Assembly: GCF_003318255.1 (NCBI RefSeq)
Contig: NZ_QOCF01000025.1
Span: 62,001-126,000, forward strand
Length of the DNA stretch: 64,000 nucleotides
Direction of reading: 5' to 3'
Source of the DNA: Ruegeria sp. A3M17
GTDB taxonomy: Bacteria; Pseudomonadota; Alphaproteobacteria; Rhodobacterales; Rhodobacteraceae
The position numbers and the translations under genes were made by a program. Every line of letters begins with the position of its first letter. Within the stretch, counting starts at the first letter, position 1. The notes beneath the pieces are model-generated. The model searched no databases. It was not told where the DNA came from and worked only from the letters and a program-made list of their open reading frames with translations. Positions 24,818 to 37,765 of this stretch are shown here, one piece after another.

Positions 24818-25710
24818 CATTCGTTACCAGATTTGCCCCATCTCCTACGGGGTCGCTTCATCTTGGCCATGCCTATTCTGCACTCCTTGCCAGTGATATG
24901 GCCGCCGCTGAAGGCGGTCAGTTTTTGGTGCGGATCGAAGATATCGACCGCTCCCGCTGCCGCCCAAATTGGGAAAAGCAGATTTATGACGATTTGACCT
25001 GGCTTGGATTGACCTGGCCAGAACCCGTGATGCGGCAATCGTCTCGTGTGTCGACTTATGAAAAGGCGCTGAAAACGTTGTGGTCGCAAGGTCTGTTGTA
25101 CCCGTGCACCTGCAACCGTCGGGACATTGCCGCCGCCGCCGGAGCGCCGCAGGAAGGAGTTCCTTTGCACGGGCCGGATGGGATCATCTATCCGGGCACG
25201 TGCAGGGATGTGTCAGAGCGATCGGGGCCGATCCCGCACGATACGCCCCTTCGACTGGACATTGAAATGGCTGCACGTGTAGTTCCAGATCTGTTTAGGA
25301 CTGCCATTCAACCATTTGCAAAAGCGGCGGTTTTCGAAGAAACTGGTGCAGGACCGGAAGGCGAAACGGGCCCCGTCACTTTCACTGCTGATGAGTTACG
25401 GGACACAATCGGAGACGTGGTATTGTCCCGGCGTGATATGGGTACCTCCTACCATTTATCCGTCGTTCTGGATGATGCAGAACAAGGTGTTACCCACGTC
25501 GTACGCGGTCAGGACCTGTTCGAGGCGACGCGTATTCATGTTCTGCTGCAGGTTTTGCTCGGCTTGCCAACACCCGTCTATCACCATCACAAACTGATCC
25601 GAGATGATGCAGGAAAACGCTTGGCAAAACGCGATGATGCGCGCGCCATCGCCAAGTATCGTGCTGAGGGAGTTACCGCAGAACAGGTTAAGGCCATGGT
25701 TGGGCTGTGA
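24814..25710 (+). CDS. gluQ: Glutamyl-Q tRNA(Asp) synthetase GluQ-RS
   Basis: A 298-residue paralogue of the catalytic core of glutamyl-tRNA synthetase, with no anticodon-binding domain, as expected for GluQ-RS. It starts at GTG inside a GTGA overlap with the previous stop. HIGH-like motif is FAPSPTGSLHLGHAYSA; the KMSKS-like loop is GKRLAKRDDARAI; zinc-site cysteines lie in YPCTCNRRDI and IIYPGTCRD. It attaches glutamate to queuosine in tRNA(Asp). Convergent with hisI, 5 bases apart. Confidence 0.92.
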   Translation: MTFVTRFAPSPTGSLHLGHAYSALLASDMAAAEGGQFLVRIEDIDRSRCRPNWEKQIYDDLTWLGLTWPEPVMRQSSRVSTYEKALKTLWSQGLLYPCTCNRRDIAAAAGAPQEGVPLHGPDGIIYPGTCRDVSERSGPIPHDTPLRLDIEMAARVVPDLFRTAIQPFAKAAVFEETGAGPEGETGPVTFTADELRDTIGDVVLSRRDMGTSYHLSVVLDDAEQGVTHVVRGQDLFEATRIHVLLQVLLGLPTPVYHHHKLIRDDAGKRLAKRDDARAIAKYRAEGVTAEQVKAMVGL

Positions 25711-25715
25711 TCGCC

Positions 25716-26087
25716 CTAGTCCATCGGACCCATTAGCTCAACCTCTTCACCATCCCGCACTGCGGTGTAGAAACAGGTGCGTCGGTTGGTGTGGCAGGCC
25801 GCGCCGGTCTGTCGCACCAGAACCAGCAGGCAGTCCCGATCACAATCGACGCGGAAATCGATCAGTTCCTGAATATGTCCCGAGGTTTCGCCCTTGATCC
25901 AGAACGACTGACGTGACCGCGACCAATACGTTACACGACGCGTTTCCAGTGTTTTTTCAACGGCCTCCGCGTTCATCCAGGCCATCATCAAGACCTCGCC
26001 AGAGGCTTCGTCCTGTGCGATCGCCGGGATCAGACCGGCGTCGTTAAACTTCAGGCTCGACGGATCGAAAGTGACGGTCTCGGACAT
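25716..26087 (-). CDS. hisI: Phosphoribosyl-AMP cyclohydrolase
   Basis: About 123 residues from the ATG beginning MSETVTFDPSSLKFN; a start 6 codons upstream is weaker. HisI features are visible: VLMMAWMNAEAVEKTLETRRVTYWSRSRQSFW, then DCDRDCLLVLVRQTGAACHTNRRTCFY, with the metal-binding Asp and Cys residues. It opens the ring of phosphoribosyl-AMP in histidine synthesis (third step). Stand-alone form without the HisE domain. Divergent from a NifU-like scaffold gene. Confidence 0.96.
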   Translation of the reverse strand: MSETVTFDPSSLKFNDAGLIPAIAQDEASGEVLMMAWMNAEAVEKTLETRRVTYWSRSRQSFWIKGETSGHIQELIDFRVDCDRDCLLVLVRQTGAACHTNRRTCFYTAVRDGEEVELMGPMD

Positions 26088-26153
26088 TGTAAAAACCTTT
26101 TGCATCCCGGTGGATGGCCACTATGTATGGGGAACATGCAACGAGGGAAAGCC

Positions 26154-26606
26154 ATGTCTGGCGAGAACGACCTGATAAAGCTGTATTCCGGGCGCATTCT
26201 GGCGCTGGCTGCGGATATTCCGCATCTGGAACGACTGGATAACCCTGATGCGACGGTAAAGAAGCGCTCGCCTTTGTGCGGGTCGACTGTGACGGTGGAC
26301 GTTAAGGTTCAGGATGGACACGTGGCTGGTTTCGGTCAGGACGTAAAAGCCTGCGCCCTGGGTCAAGCCTCGGCCTCGGTCGTTGGGTCCGCTGTAATTG
26401 GAACCACGCGCGCGCAAATCGAAACCGCGCGGGATCAGCTGTCAGCGATGCTGAAGAAAGACGGACCTGCACCGGATGCACCATTTGACGGGCTAGAAGT
26501 TCTCATGCCTGCGCGTGATTACAAGAACCGGCACGCTTCGATTCTGCTGGCGTTGGATGCCACTGCTGAAGCTATGGAACAAGCCGAACAGGCCAACTGC
26601 GCCTGA
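26154..26606 (+). CDS. NifU/IscU-like iron-sulfur scaffold family protein
   Basis: About 150 residues from the ATG with GAGGGAAA upstream. It has the IscU-like core: Cys42 in LCGSTVTVDV and Cys67 in KACALGQASAS align with the first two scaffold cysteines. The third position, normally HCS, reads HAS (Ala128), so the classic three-Cys site is incomplete. From memory, relatives next to hisI in alphaproteobacteria share this change. It may bind clusters differently or deliver them. Divergent from hisI by 66 bases. Confidence 0.8.
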   Translation: MSGENDLIKLYSGRILALAADIPHLERLDNPDATVKKRSPLCGSTVTVDVKVQDGHVAGFGQDVKACALGQASASVVGSAVIGTTRAQIETARDQLSAMLKKDGPAPDAPFDGLEVLMPARDYKNRHASILLALDATAEAMEQAEQANCA

Positions 26607-26665
26607 AGATGGTAATTCAATTCAAACCCATCTAACCTCCGCCATAGTTTTGGGGAGAATTTGGT

Positions 26666-27304
26666 TTGAATAGTTTGCTGGAACATTTTGTTACCCTGTG
26701 GGTCGTCATTGATCCGATTGGAACAATTCCCGTTTTTATCGCCGTAACAGCCGGGCTTGGGGCCGCGGCGCGTCGCAAAACAGCCCTGTTGGCGGCGTTC
26801 ATAAGTGCCGGGGTTTTGCTGTTCTTCCTTGTCTTTGGACAGCTGCTGATCGAGGCGCTGGATATCGGACTGAACTCATTCCAGGTGGCCGGAGGGATCA
26901 TCCTGTTCCTGTTCGCCCTGACGATGATCTTTGGCGAAAGCAAACAAGAGGTCGAGCAACGCGCAGCGGAAGACGATCAGGAAGACAAGTTCCACAAGGC
27001 CAACCCCGCGATCTTTCCGTTGGCGGTTCCCTCACTGGCGTCGCCGGGTGCAATGCTGGCCGTGGTTATCCTGACCGACAACAACCGGTTCAGCGTGGCG
27101 GATCAAGGTATTACGGCACTGGTTATGCTTTCTGTCGTGGCCATCGCTTTTGTTTTGATGCTGCTGGCCGAACCGATCATTCGACTTATTGGCCATTCCG
27201 GTGCTGCCATTATCAGCCGTATCATGGGGATGATCCTGGCATCGGTTGCGGTAAATTCTGTGCTGTCGGCCATGCTCGAAATCTTCAAAACCGGTCAGTT
27301 GTAA
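26666..27304 (+). CDS. MarC/UPF0056 family integral membrane protein
   Basis: A 212-residue protein with six hydrophobic segments, read from a TTG start preceded by GGGGAGA. MarC features: LFVTLWVVIDPIGTIPVFIA-like N-terminus (HFVTLWVVIDPIGTIPVF), VAGGIILFLFALTMIFGE and AVPSLASPGAMLAVV. MarC proteins have no firm transport function; the old antibiotic-resistance link has been withdrawn for E. coli MarC. Single gene. Confidence 0.9.
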   Translation: MNSLLEHFVTLWVVIDPIGTIPVFIAVTAGLGAAARRKTALLAAFISAGVLLFFLVFGQLLIEALDIGLNSFQVAGGIILFLFALTMIFGESKQEVEQRAAEDDQEDKFHKANPAIFPLAVPSLASPGAMLAVVILTDNNRFSVADQGITALVMLSVVAIAFVLMLLAEPIIRLIGHSGAAIISRIMGMILASVAVNSVLSAMLEIFKTGQL

Positions 27305-27341
27305 AAAAACCGCCGCTCCTTCCGGGCGGAAAGGGCGGCGG
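27302..27341 (-). terminator. Intrinsic terminator on minus strand
   Basis: Stem CCGCCGC (27310-27316) with GCGGCGG (27335-27341), extended by inner pairs, is followed on the minus strand by GTTTTTTTAC. It ends minus-strand transcripts such as the one of the 40-residue peptide gene and overlaps the marC stop codon. Confidence 0.8.
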
Positions 27342-27489
27342 CAAGCAAAGCGTATCTCGTGTGGGATCCGTATTTTCGCGCAGGGCCGAGGCATGGCCCT
27401 TTCAAGGGAATTGGGACAGGCAGGTCACCCTTGACTGAAATGGGGACGACGGCGCGGAGTTTTCGGCACGAGATCGCAGGCAGAAAGGG

Positions 27490-27612
27490 TCAGAACGTTC
27501 CGGGAAGGTGAAGGGCAACCATCAGCATCACCACCAATGACACCGCACCCGCCGCATCCTGCAATAGCGTGGAATGCGAACGGCTTATGGCGGTTTTGAT
27601 CTGGGTCAGCAT
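27490..27612 (-). CDS. Putative SOS-controlled 40-residue membrane peptide
   Basis: A 40-codon frame starting at ATG with an excellent site, GGAGGTGAG, 3-4 bases upstream. The peptide has a basic N-terminus (MLTQIKTAISRSHS), a short polar segment (LLQDAAG) and one hydrophobic helix (about 22-36, GAVSLVVMLMVALHL), so a single-pass inner membrane peptide with N-terminus inside is likely. About 70 bases upstream is a perfect GTTC-N7-GTTC LexA-type box. Short SOS-induced membrane peptides that block division are known (Caulobacter SidA, E. coli TisB for a different role), so this may be one; the sequence is not obviously homologous. Terminator downstream on the same strand. Confidence 0.65.
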   Translation of the reverse strand: MLTQIKTAISRSHSTLLQDAAGAVSLVVMLMVALHLPGTF

Positions 27613-27680
27613 GGTCTCACCTCCGGTCGGGTTTAATCCTTTGTTGACCTTTTGTTCTCATATTTTGGCGAGTCGGTAAA

Positions 27681-27715
27681 GAACTTTTTGAGAACATTTG
27701 TGAACTTTTCGGAAC
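27681..27715 (-). promoter_or_regulatory. LexA-type box and GTTC repeat cluster
   Basis: On the minus strand GTTCTCAAAAAGTTC (27695-27681) matches the alphaproteobacterial LexA consensus GTTC-N7-GTTC exactly. Two more GTTC units follow at 10-base spacing, making four in 35 bases (plus-strand GAAC at 27681, 27692, 27702 and 27712). It lies between the recG stop and the small peptide gene and would overlap the peptide promoter. Confidence 0.65.
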
Positions 27716-27722
27716 TAAATTG

Positions 27723-31948
<4,226 letters not shown>

Positions 31949-32060
31949 TCACATAGTCTTTGAACCCAGTGATAGGGCGAGGCCATGGCTAGGTCCAGAT
32001 GTGCTGTTCCATGAGTGAGGGGGTCGCCCTGAACCTACGGCAACCAGATTTCATCTAAAG

Positions 32061-32777
32061 TCAGGCACCGACGGCGATCCGACGTTCGTCCAGACTGTTG
32101 CTTTGGGGATCGCGCAGCACGTATCCCCGACCCCAGACGGTTTCGATATAGTTTTCGCCACCGGTCGCATTGCTGAGCTTTTTTCGCAGTTTACAGATGA
32201 AAACGTCGATAATTTTCAACTCGGGCTCGTCCATACCGCCGTAGAGATGGTTCAGGAACATCTCTTTGGTTAGCGTGGTGCCCTTGCGTAGGCTTAGCAG
32301 TTCAAGCATTTGGTATTCCTTGCCGGTCAGATGAACGGCCTTGCCTTCAACCTCAACGGTTTTGGCATCCAGGTTCACTGCGACCCGGCCCGTATGAATG
32401 ATGGACTGGGAATGCCCTTTTGACCGGCGAATGATTGCGTGAATTCGGGCAACCAGTTCTTCGCGATGGAAGGGTTTGGTCATGTAGTCGTCAGCGCCGA
32501 AGCCAAAGCCCTTGATTTTGCTTTCAGTATCGTCCGCGCCCGACAGGATCAGGATGGGGGTTTCAACACGCGCAATACGCAACTGACGCAATACTTCGTG
32601 TCCATTCATATCCGGCAGGTTCAGGTCCAGAAGGATCAGGTCATAATCGTACAGTTTGGCAAGATCGATGCCTTCCTCGCCCAGATCCGTCGCATAAACG
32701 TTTAGATTGGCGTGCGTCAGCATCAGCTCGATGCTTTTCGATGTGGTCGGATCATCCTCGACAAGAAGTATACGCAT
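32061..32777 (-). CDS. ctrA: Cell cycle response regulator CtrA
   Basis: A 238-residue OmpR-type regulator. Receiver domain (about 1-115) with phosphoacceptor Asp51 in [13 protein letters not shown] and Lys in MTKPF; DNA-binding winged helix (about 125-230) ending in [16 protein letters not shown]. The receiver start MRILLVEDD and the highly conserved [11 protein letters not shown] region are diagnostic for CtrA. In roseobacters CtrA is non-essential and controls motility, gene transfer agents and related functions. Immediately upstream is sciP, whose product inhibits CtrA-activated transcription. Two CtrA-like half-consensus boxes lie in the gap. Confidence 0.96.
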   Translation of the reverse strand: MRILLVEDDPTTSKSIELMLTHANLNVYATDLGEEGIDLAKLYDYDLILLDLNLPDMNGHEVLRQLRIARVETPILILSGADDTESKIKGFGFGADDYMTKPFHREELVARIHAIIRRSKGHSQSIIHTGRVAVNLDAKTVEVEGKAVHLTGKEYQMLELLSLRKGTTLTKEMFLNHLYGGMDEPELKIIDVFICKLRKKLSNATGGENYIETVWGRGYVLRDPQSNSLDERRIAVGA

Positions 32778-32789
32778 TTACTGCTCCAA

Positions 32790-32848
32790 TTAAGGTCAAA
32801 TTACCAATTGAAATTGAGACTGATCAAAAATGGTTAACCTGACGTTAC
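32790..32848. promoter_or_regulatory. Two candidate CtrA-binding sites upstream of ctrA
   Basis: TTAA-N7-TTAC occurs twice: TTAAGGTCAAATTAC (32790-32804) and TTAACCTGACGTTAC (32834-32848). The CtrA consensus is TTAA-N7-TTAA, so each has one mismatch, with the same base changed. They lie between sciP and ctrA and suggest autoregulation. Confidence 0.5.
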
Positions 32849-32859
32849 CGTTGAATCAT

Positions 32860-33162
32860 TTATTCACACTCATCTTTAGGTTGTCGATATTTTTTTAATG
32901 CAGTGACTTTCAGAGCATCCGCGCCGTGTTCAGCGACCGCAGAAACCCAGGAATTGAACTCTTCATCGCTTAGCCCATAGCGTTTTTTGGCGTCCGACAA
33001 CGAAATCAGGCCGTATAGGCCGTATAGAACGCTGCGCACCACAATGACCTTGCGCGAAGCGACCCATCTGGTCGTCTCTGCAGGTGGCAGATCGTTACGC
33101 GATAAAACCGTTCCATCCGGCAGGGTTACGGACCTTGGCCCTTCGACTTTGTGCAAATACAT
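32860..33162 (-). CDS. sciP: SciP/DUF1153 regulator of CtrA
   Basis: About 100 residues from the ATG with AAGGG 9 bases upstream; an ATG 12 codons earlier is less likely. The DUF1153 core is clear: RSVTLPDGTVLSRNDLPPAETTRWVASRK and the helix-turn-helix ISLSDAKKRYGLSDEEFNSWVSAVAEHG. In Caulobacter SciP binds CtrA and blocks its recruitment of RNA polymerase. Here the gene directly precedes ctrA in the same direction with 82 bases between, so regulator and inhibitor may be co-controlled. Confidence 0.88.
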   Translation of the reverse strand: MYLHKVEGPRSVTLPDGTVLSRNDLPPAETTRWVASRKVIVVRSVLYGLYGLISLSDAKKRYGLSDEEFNSWVSAVAEHGADALKVTALKKYRQPKDECE

Positions 33163-33229
33163 CTCTTGACCCTTTTTCAGCTGCGACAAAGCTGCCAACA
33201 GCCTACTTAATGTCGCGTGAAACCGCCCC

Positions 33230-33257
33230 TTGAGAGTGTGTAGAATTTTCCTATATT
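33230..33257 (+). promoter_or_regulatory. Candidate promoter of mnmA
   Basis: TTGAGA (33230-33235) and TATATT (33252-33257) with a 16-base spacer, about 35 bases before the mnmA start. Confidence 0.55.
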
Positions 33258-33291
33258 CTGCCGGTCTTTCTTAATACGCACTGGAATCGTC

Positions 33292-34437
33292 ATGGCCCTC
33301 GATACCGAGACACCGCTGAACTCGCTTGGCTTTGCCAAACCCCCGTCAGAGACGCGGGTGGTTGTTGCTATGTCGGGTGGCGTCGACAGCTCAGTTGTTG
33401 CCGCCTATCTGGCCGATCAGGGCTATGACGTGGTTGGCGTGACGCTGCAGCTGTATGACCACGGCGCGGCCTTGACCAAGAAAGGCGCATGCTGCGCGGG
33501 GATCGATATCCATGACGCGCGGCGTGTGGCCGAGGAACGCGGCTTTCCACATTACGTTCTGGATTACGAGAACATCTTCAAAGATGCCGTGATCGACGAA
33601 TTCGCCGACAGCTATCTGGCCGGAGCGACTCCGGTCCCGTGTATCCGGTGCAACGAGCGCGTGAAGTTCAAGGACCTCTTGGAAACCGCCAAGGATCTTG
33701 AAGCCGACTGCATGGCCACCGGTCACTATATCCAGCGCAAGATGGGCGCGAACGGGCCGGAACTGCACAGCGCCGAAGACGCGAACCGGGATCAATCCTA
33801 TTTCCTGTTTTCCACCACGCCCGAGCAGTTGGATTTTCTGCGCTTCCCTCTGGGCCACCTGCCCTCGAAGGATGCGACCCGAGAAATGGCCGCGCAATAT
33901 GGTCTATCGGTGGCGGACAAGCCCGACAGTCAGGACATCTGCTTTGTGCCCGATGGCAACTATGCCAGCGTGATCGAAAAGTTGCGCCCCGGTGCGGCGG
34001 AACCGGGTGAGATCGTTCATTCCGACGGTCGGGTGCTGGCGCAGCACAATGGCGTCATCCACTACACCATCGGTCAACGCCGCGGTCTGGGTATCGGCGG
34101 GCTGAGTGAGCCTTTGTATGTGGTGAAGCTGGACGTCGACAAAAAACAGGTAGTGGTTGGACCGAAAGAGCTGCTGGCAACCCGCACGGTTCCGGTGCGC
34201 GAGATCAACTGGCTGGGGGATGAGCCTTTTACGTCGCGCGACGAATGGCATCTGTCGGTCAAGGTGCGGTCGACCCGCCCGCCACGTGAGGCGATTGTCC
34301 GACCTCTGTCTGAAACGACTGCCGAAGTCGAATTGCTGACACCTGAGGAAGGCATTTCGCCCGGTCAGGCCTGCGTGTTCTATTCCAATGAAAGCAGCCG
34401 CATATACGGCGGCGGCTGGATTTGGCGCGGTTACTGA
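33292..34437 (+). CDS. mnmA: tRNA-specific 2-thiouridylase MnmA
   Basis: A 381-residue enzyme of normal length. The PP-loop is [17 protein letters not shown] (near 23-39). The two catalytic cysteines lie in [11 protein letters not shown] (near 118) and [10 protein letters not shown] (near 215). It adds sulfur to C2 of uridine 34 in Lys, Glu and Gln tRNAs, using sulfur relayed from a desulfurase. Divergent from sciP. Convergent with the CadD-like gene, 10 bases apart. Confidence 0.96.
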   Translation: MALDTETPLNSLGFAKPPSETRVVVAMSGGVDSSVVAAYLADQGYDVVGVTLQLYDHGAALTKKGACCAGIDIHDARRVAEERGFPHYVLDYENIFKDAVIDEFADSYLAGATPVPCIRCNERVKFKDLLETAKDLEADCMATGHYIQRKMGANGPELHSAEDANRDQSYFLFSTTPEQLDFLRFPLGHLPSKDATREMAAQYGLSVADKPDSQDICFVPDGNYASVIEKLRPGAAEPGEIVHSDGRVLAQHNGVIHYTIGQRRGLGIGGLSEPLYVVKLDVDKKQVVVGPKELLATRTVPVREINWLGDEPFTSRDEWHLSVKVRSTRPPREAIVRPLSETTAEVELLTPEEGISPGQACVFYSNESSRIYGGGWIWRGY

Positions 34438-34447
34438 GGCGTCCGGA

Positions 34448-35023
34448 TCACAAGACGTCGGTCGGGCTGTTCACCAGAATATACAGTCCGACTGCCACCA
34501 TGATGTAAGGTGCAATCCTGTCAAGGCGGGCAAAACGCGGCCCTAAAACCTGTGCGCGTGGTGCGCCCCAACTTGCAATTCCGATTAGTGTCGCCAGTGC
34601 ACATCCAGCCCCGATCAAGGCCGTCAACCGAAACGCTGACGTTGAATCCGCGAACAGCGGAGTCATAGCCGCCAGCGTGTCAATCGATAGCGTCAAAAAC
34701 AGCGCGACGACCGAGGTGATGGCCCCGGTATCGGGCAATTGACGCCCACCCGAACCTTTCCGTTGTTGCCAGATGCCATAAAGGCCCAGAGACAGCGGGA
34801 TAACCCCAAGGTAGCCGACCCAATTCAGAAACCGGCTGTGATCCAACCCGCTGGCAATCACAAGCGACAGGCTCAGAATTATCATTTGCGCCGCGGCAAA
34901 GCCAAACACGGCCCGGCGCGTTTCCATCACCATGATCAGGCCAAACAGGATGACCAGATTGTCCAGGTTAGTTGATATGGTCACGATCGCGGCGGAAAAT
35001 GCGAACAGGATGTGCTCAATCAT
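34448..35023 (-). CDS. CadD-like cadmium/cation exporter family membrane protein
   Basis: A 191-residue protein with five to six hydrophobic segments. Two inverted repeats carry acidic motifs in the membrane: TISTNLDNLVILFGL (near 16-30) and LTLSIDTLAAMTPLF (near 110-124), typical of the CadD/LysE superfamily. Its start overlaps the lpxB stop by 8 bases, so it is coupled to the lipid A block. A cation export role is suggested by family only. Confidence 0.7.
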   Translation of the reverse strand: MIEHILFAFSAAIVTISTNLDNLVILFGLIMVMETRRAVFGFAAAQMIILSLSLVIASGLDHSRFLNWVGYLGVIPLSLGLYGIWQQRKGSGGRQLPDTGAITSVVALFLTLSIDTLAAMTPLFADSTSAFRLTALIGAGCALATLIGIASWGAPRAQVLGPRFARLDRIAPYIMVAVGLYILVNSPTDVL

Positions 35024-36182
35024 GGCGATTGGGCCGCCTGTTCAAAACCGCTCGGGCGGCGCGCAGACCCGGCGCTTCTCCGCCCCGCCCCAGACGATCC
35101 ATGGTCACGTCCATCGCGCTGCGCTGTGCATCCGGACTGGTGGCCACGTCTGAGAGTGCCGAGGCAATCCTGTCCGGCTCGCAATCATCCAGCAGGCATT
35201 CGGGAACCGCGTGCGTTTCAGACACCAGATTGACAAGCGTCGCTGTGTCCAAATTCACCATGCGCTTTGCGATTAGTGTCGTCAGCCAGTTCAGATTGTA
35301 GGCTATCACCATTGGCGTGGCCTGTGCGGCCAGTTCCAACGAAACTGTACCAGACGCTGCCAGCGCAAGGTCAGACGCAGCAAAAGCCGCCCTTTTCTGC
35401 GCCTGAGCCTGATCTGAAGGCAAGTCCCGCGGGTCAACCACGACGGGCGACCCTGACCAGTCCTTAACTTGCTCGGTGACCGCATCAACCATATGGGCCA
35501 CAGCTGGTACGACGACACGCGTGTCAGGGCGCTGTTTCAGAAACAGGCTTAACGCCTGACCAAAGACCGGAGCCAGACGATCCACCTCACCCCGCCGCGA
35601 ACCGGGCAAGGCCAGAACGATGGGCGCTTGGCCCAAACCGTACGCCTCGCGAAAGGCCTGAATGTCTTGTTTGGTCGCCACTGGTTCGCTGACAACAGGG
35701 TGCCCGACAAAGTCACATTCCATACCCGCGCGCTGCATATAGGGCGGCTCGAATGGCAACAGGGCCAGTACATGGTCGATGACCTTGGCCATCTTGTTCG
35801 CACGCCCGGGACGCCAGGCCCAGACGCTGGGGGCAACATAATGAACTGTGCGAATAGTACTTTGCGCTTTGACCAGCTTGGCAACCCGCAATGAGAAATC
35901 GGGACTGTCGATGGTGATCAGAACATCTGGATTGCTATCCAGAACAGCCTGCGCTGTCTCAGAAATCCGACGTTTGAGGTGAAAGAACTTGGGGAGAACC
36001 TCGACCAGTCCCATGATCGACAATTCAGACATGGGAAAAAGGCTGCCCAACCCCTGCGCCTGCATCAATGGACCGCCGACGCCCTGGAATTCAACCTCGG
36101 GAACCAGAGACCGCAGACCTTCCATCAGCGCGCCGCCAAGCCGGTCCCCCGAAGGTTCACCGGCGACAACGAAAACCCGCAT
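35016..36182 (-). CDS. lpxB: Lipid-A-disaccharide synthase
   Basis: A 388-residue GT19 glycosyltransferase. N-terminus VFVVAGEPSGDRLGGAL is the LpxB signature; VGHPVVSEP and ALPGSRRGEVDRL follow in the donor-binding part. It joins UDP-diacylglucosamine and lipid X to the disaccharide. It starts in a TGATG overlap with lpxI. Last lipid A gene of the block. Confidence 0.96.
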   Translation of the reverse strand: MRVFVVAGEPSGDRLGGALMEGLRSLVPEVEFQGVGGPLMQAQGLGSLFPMSELSIMGLVEVLPKFFHLKRRISETAQAVLDSNPDVLITIDSPDFSLRVAKLVKAQSTIRTVHYVAPSVWAWRPGRANKMAKVIDHVLALLPFEPPYMQRAGMECDFVGHPVVSEPVATKQDIQAFREAYGLGQAPIVLALPGSRRGEVDRLAPVFGQALSLFLKQRPDTRVVVPAVAHMVDAVTEQVKDWSGSPVVVDPRDLPSDQAQAQKRAAFAASDLALAASGTVSLELAAQATPMVIAYNLNWLTTLIAKRMVNLDTATLVNLVSETHAVPECLLDDCEPDRIASALSDVATSPDAQRSAMDVTMDRLGRGGEAPGLRAARAVLNRRPNRHD

Positions 36183-36976
36183 CAGTTCGTCCGCTCGCGA
36201 ACGAAAAGGAACAGGCCAAGCCGATCACATTCCGCAATCACTCGGTCTTTCTCAAGCACAAGGACGCCGCCCTTTTCGATCACAATTCCCGACAGGCCCG
36301 CCGCAACGGCACCGGACACAGTATCAGGCCCGATCGCAGGCAGATCTGCACGAACGTCTTGATCTGGTTTCGGGGCTTTGAACAGAATGCCGCCACCCGC
36401 ATCAGGGCGCTGAGTCAGCGACTGCAACATCCATGCGGTGCCGAAAATGCCTTCGATGGCCAGCGCCTGCCGTTTTGAAACCACGCAGGCCTGCCCCACA
36501 TCCGCAGCACCCATCGCCCGCACGACGCCCGAGGCGCGGTCGGCATCAGCCAGATCAGCCTCAGAAGGTTGCGCCTGCGTCAGACATCCCAGTTTCGGAA
36601 GAAGGTTCGGCGCGATTTCATGGGCTGCCTTAACCTCCAGACCTGCATCCTCAAAAATGCCGATGACTGCGCGCAGCGCCGCATCATCGCCGGACATGAT
36701 GGCTTGTTGCAGGATTGGGACCAAAGGCATTGTTGCAGCATCGATCCTTGCAGGATCAATGGGCGGGCGGCCTACGGCACCTGCCATGCAGATCTGGGTC
36801 ACACCCCGCGCCTTGATGTCGGCGAGAAAGGTTCCAACCTGTTCCAGGGGAAACTCGACATCCGGGGTCAGAGTGTCCGGGCAGAACCCCTCCATGGCGC
36901 AGACCACCGGGCGGTCGGACAGTTGCGCGACAACTTCACCCGGCAAAACGCCTGTTCCAGCAATCAGCGCCAGCAT
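36182..36976 (-). CDS. lpxI: UDP-2,3-diacylglucosamine pyrophosphatase LpxI
   Basis: A 264-residue DUF1009 protein. LALIAGTGVLPGEVV at the start and GGVLFKAPKPDQDVRADLPAIGPDTV near the C-terminus (here GGILFKAPKPDQDVRADLPAIG) are typical LpxI motifs; the catalytic aspartate lies in this part. It cleaves the pyrophosphate by attack on the alpha phosphate, producing lipid X, replacing LpxH of gammaproteobacteria. Located between lpxA (3-base gap) and lpxB. Confidence 0.95.
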   Translation of the reverse strand: MLALIAGTGVLPGEVVAQLSDRPVVCAMEGFCPDTLTPDVEFPLEQVGTFLADIKARGVTQICMAGAVGRPPIDPARIDAATMPLVPILQQAIMSGDDAALRAVIGIFEDAGLEVKAAHEIAPNLLPKLGCLTQAQPSEADLADADRASGVVRAMGAADVGQACVVSKRQALAIEGIFGTAWMLQSLTQRPDAGGGILFKAPKPDQDVRADLPAIGPDTVSGAVAAGLSGIVIEKGGVLVLEKDRVIAECDRLGLFLFVRERTN

Positions 36977-36979
36977 TGT

Positions 36980-37765
36980 TTATTTCCCCGGTGTAAGGAA
37001 AGACCGATCCGAATGTCCGGTGACAAAATCGACGATCCGCTGAACGTATTCGCTTTCGTTATCCGCGCCGACCCGGTGCGCGCGCTCCATGAACGTACCA
37101 TCGCCAGTCGACAATTCGCGGAAGGCCGCCCGCAAAGCGGCAATATCCTCACGTGAGACACCGCGCCGTTTGAGGCCGACGAGATTTAGACCATCAAGTT
37201 CGCCACGCGGCGCCTGAACCAGGCCATATGGGATCACGTCATTCGGAACCATGGTCAACGCGCCAATGATCGCGCCGCGCCCAACGCGGACCCACTGGTG
37301 CAATCCAGAGATACCACCGACAATCACGTCATCCTCAATGATGCAATGACCCGCTGCGCCGGCATGGTTCACCATGATCACCCGATTGCCGATCTGAACA
37401 TCATGGGCCACGTGCACGCCCGCCATCAGAAGACAGTCATCTCCGATCCGCGTTACGCCACCGCCACCATCGGTCCCGGTATTCACCGTGACATGTTCGC
37501 GAATCCGATTGCGTTTGCCGATATCAAGGCGCGTATTCTCACCGCCGAACTTCAGATCCTGCGGGATCTCTCCGATGACCGAAAAGTTGAAGATAACGGT
37601 CTCTTCACCGACCGAAGTATCGCCGGTCACCACGACATGCGATTTCAGCTCGACCCTATCCGCAAGCTTGACCTGAGGACCCACATAGCAAAACGGACCT
37701 ACGACGCAGCCTTCACCAATCTGCGCGCCGTCTTCGATGATTGCGCTTGGATGGATGCCGCTCAT
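36980..37765 (-). CDS. lpxA: Acyl-ACP:UDP-N-acetylglucosamine O-acyltransferase
   Basis: A 261-residue left-handed beta-helix enzyme: [26 protein letters not shown] at the start, hexapeptide repeats to about 185, catalytic His in [10 protein letters not shown] (near 124), then the helical C-terminal domain ([20 protein letters not shown]). It performs the first acylation in lipid A synthesis. Its ATG overlaps the fabZ stop. Confidence 0.97.
   Translation of the reverse strand: MSGIHPSAIIEDGAQIGEGCVVGPFCYVGPQVKLADRVELKSHVVVTGDTSVGEETVIFNFSVIGEIPQDLKFGGENTRLDIGKRNRIREHVTVNTGTDGGGGVTRIGDDCLLMAGVHVAHDVQIGNRVIMVNHAGAAGHCIIEDDVIVGGISGLHQWVRVGRGAIIGALTMVPNDVIPYGLVQAPRGELDGLNLVGLKRRGVSREDIAALRAAFRELSTGDGTFMERAHRVGADNESEYVQRIVDFVTGHSDRSFLTPGK

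Noticed and set aside
27681..27715. GTTC repeats as a possible CRISPR or direct-repeat array
   Set aside because: Only four-base units over 35 bases; a LexA-type operator explains them better.
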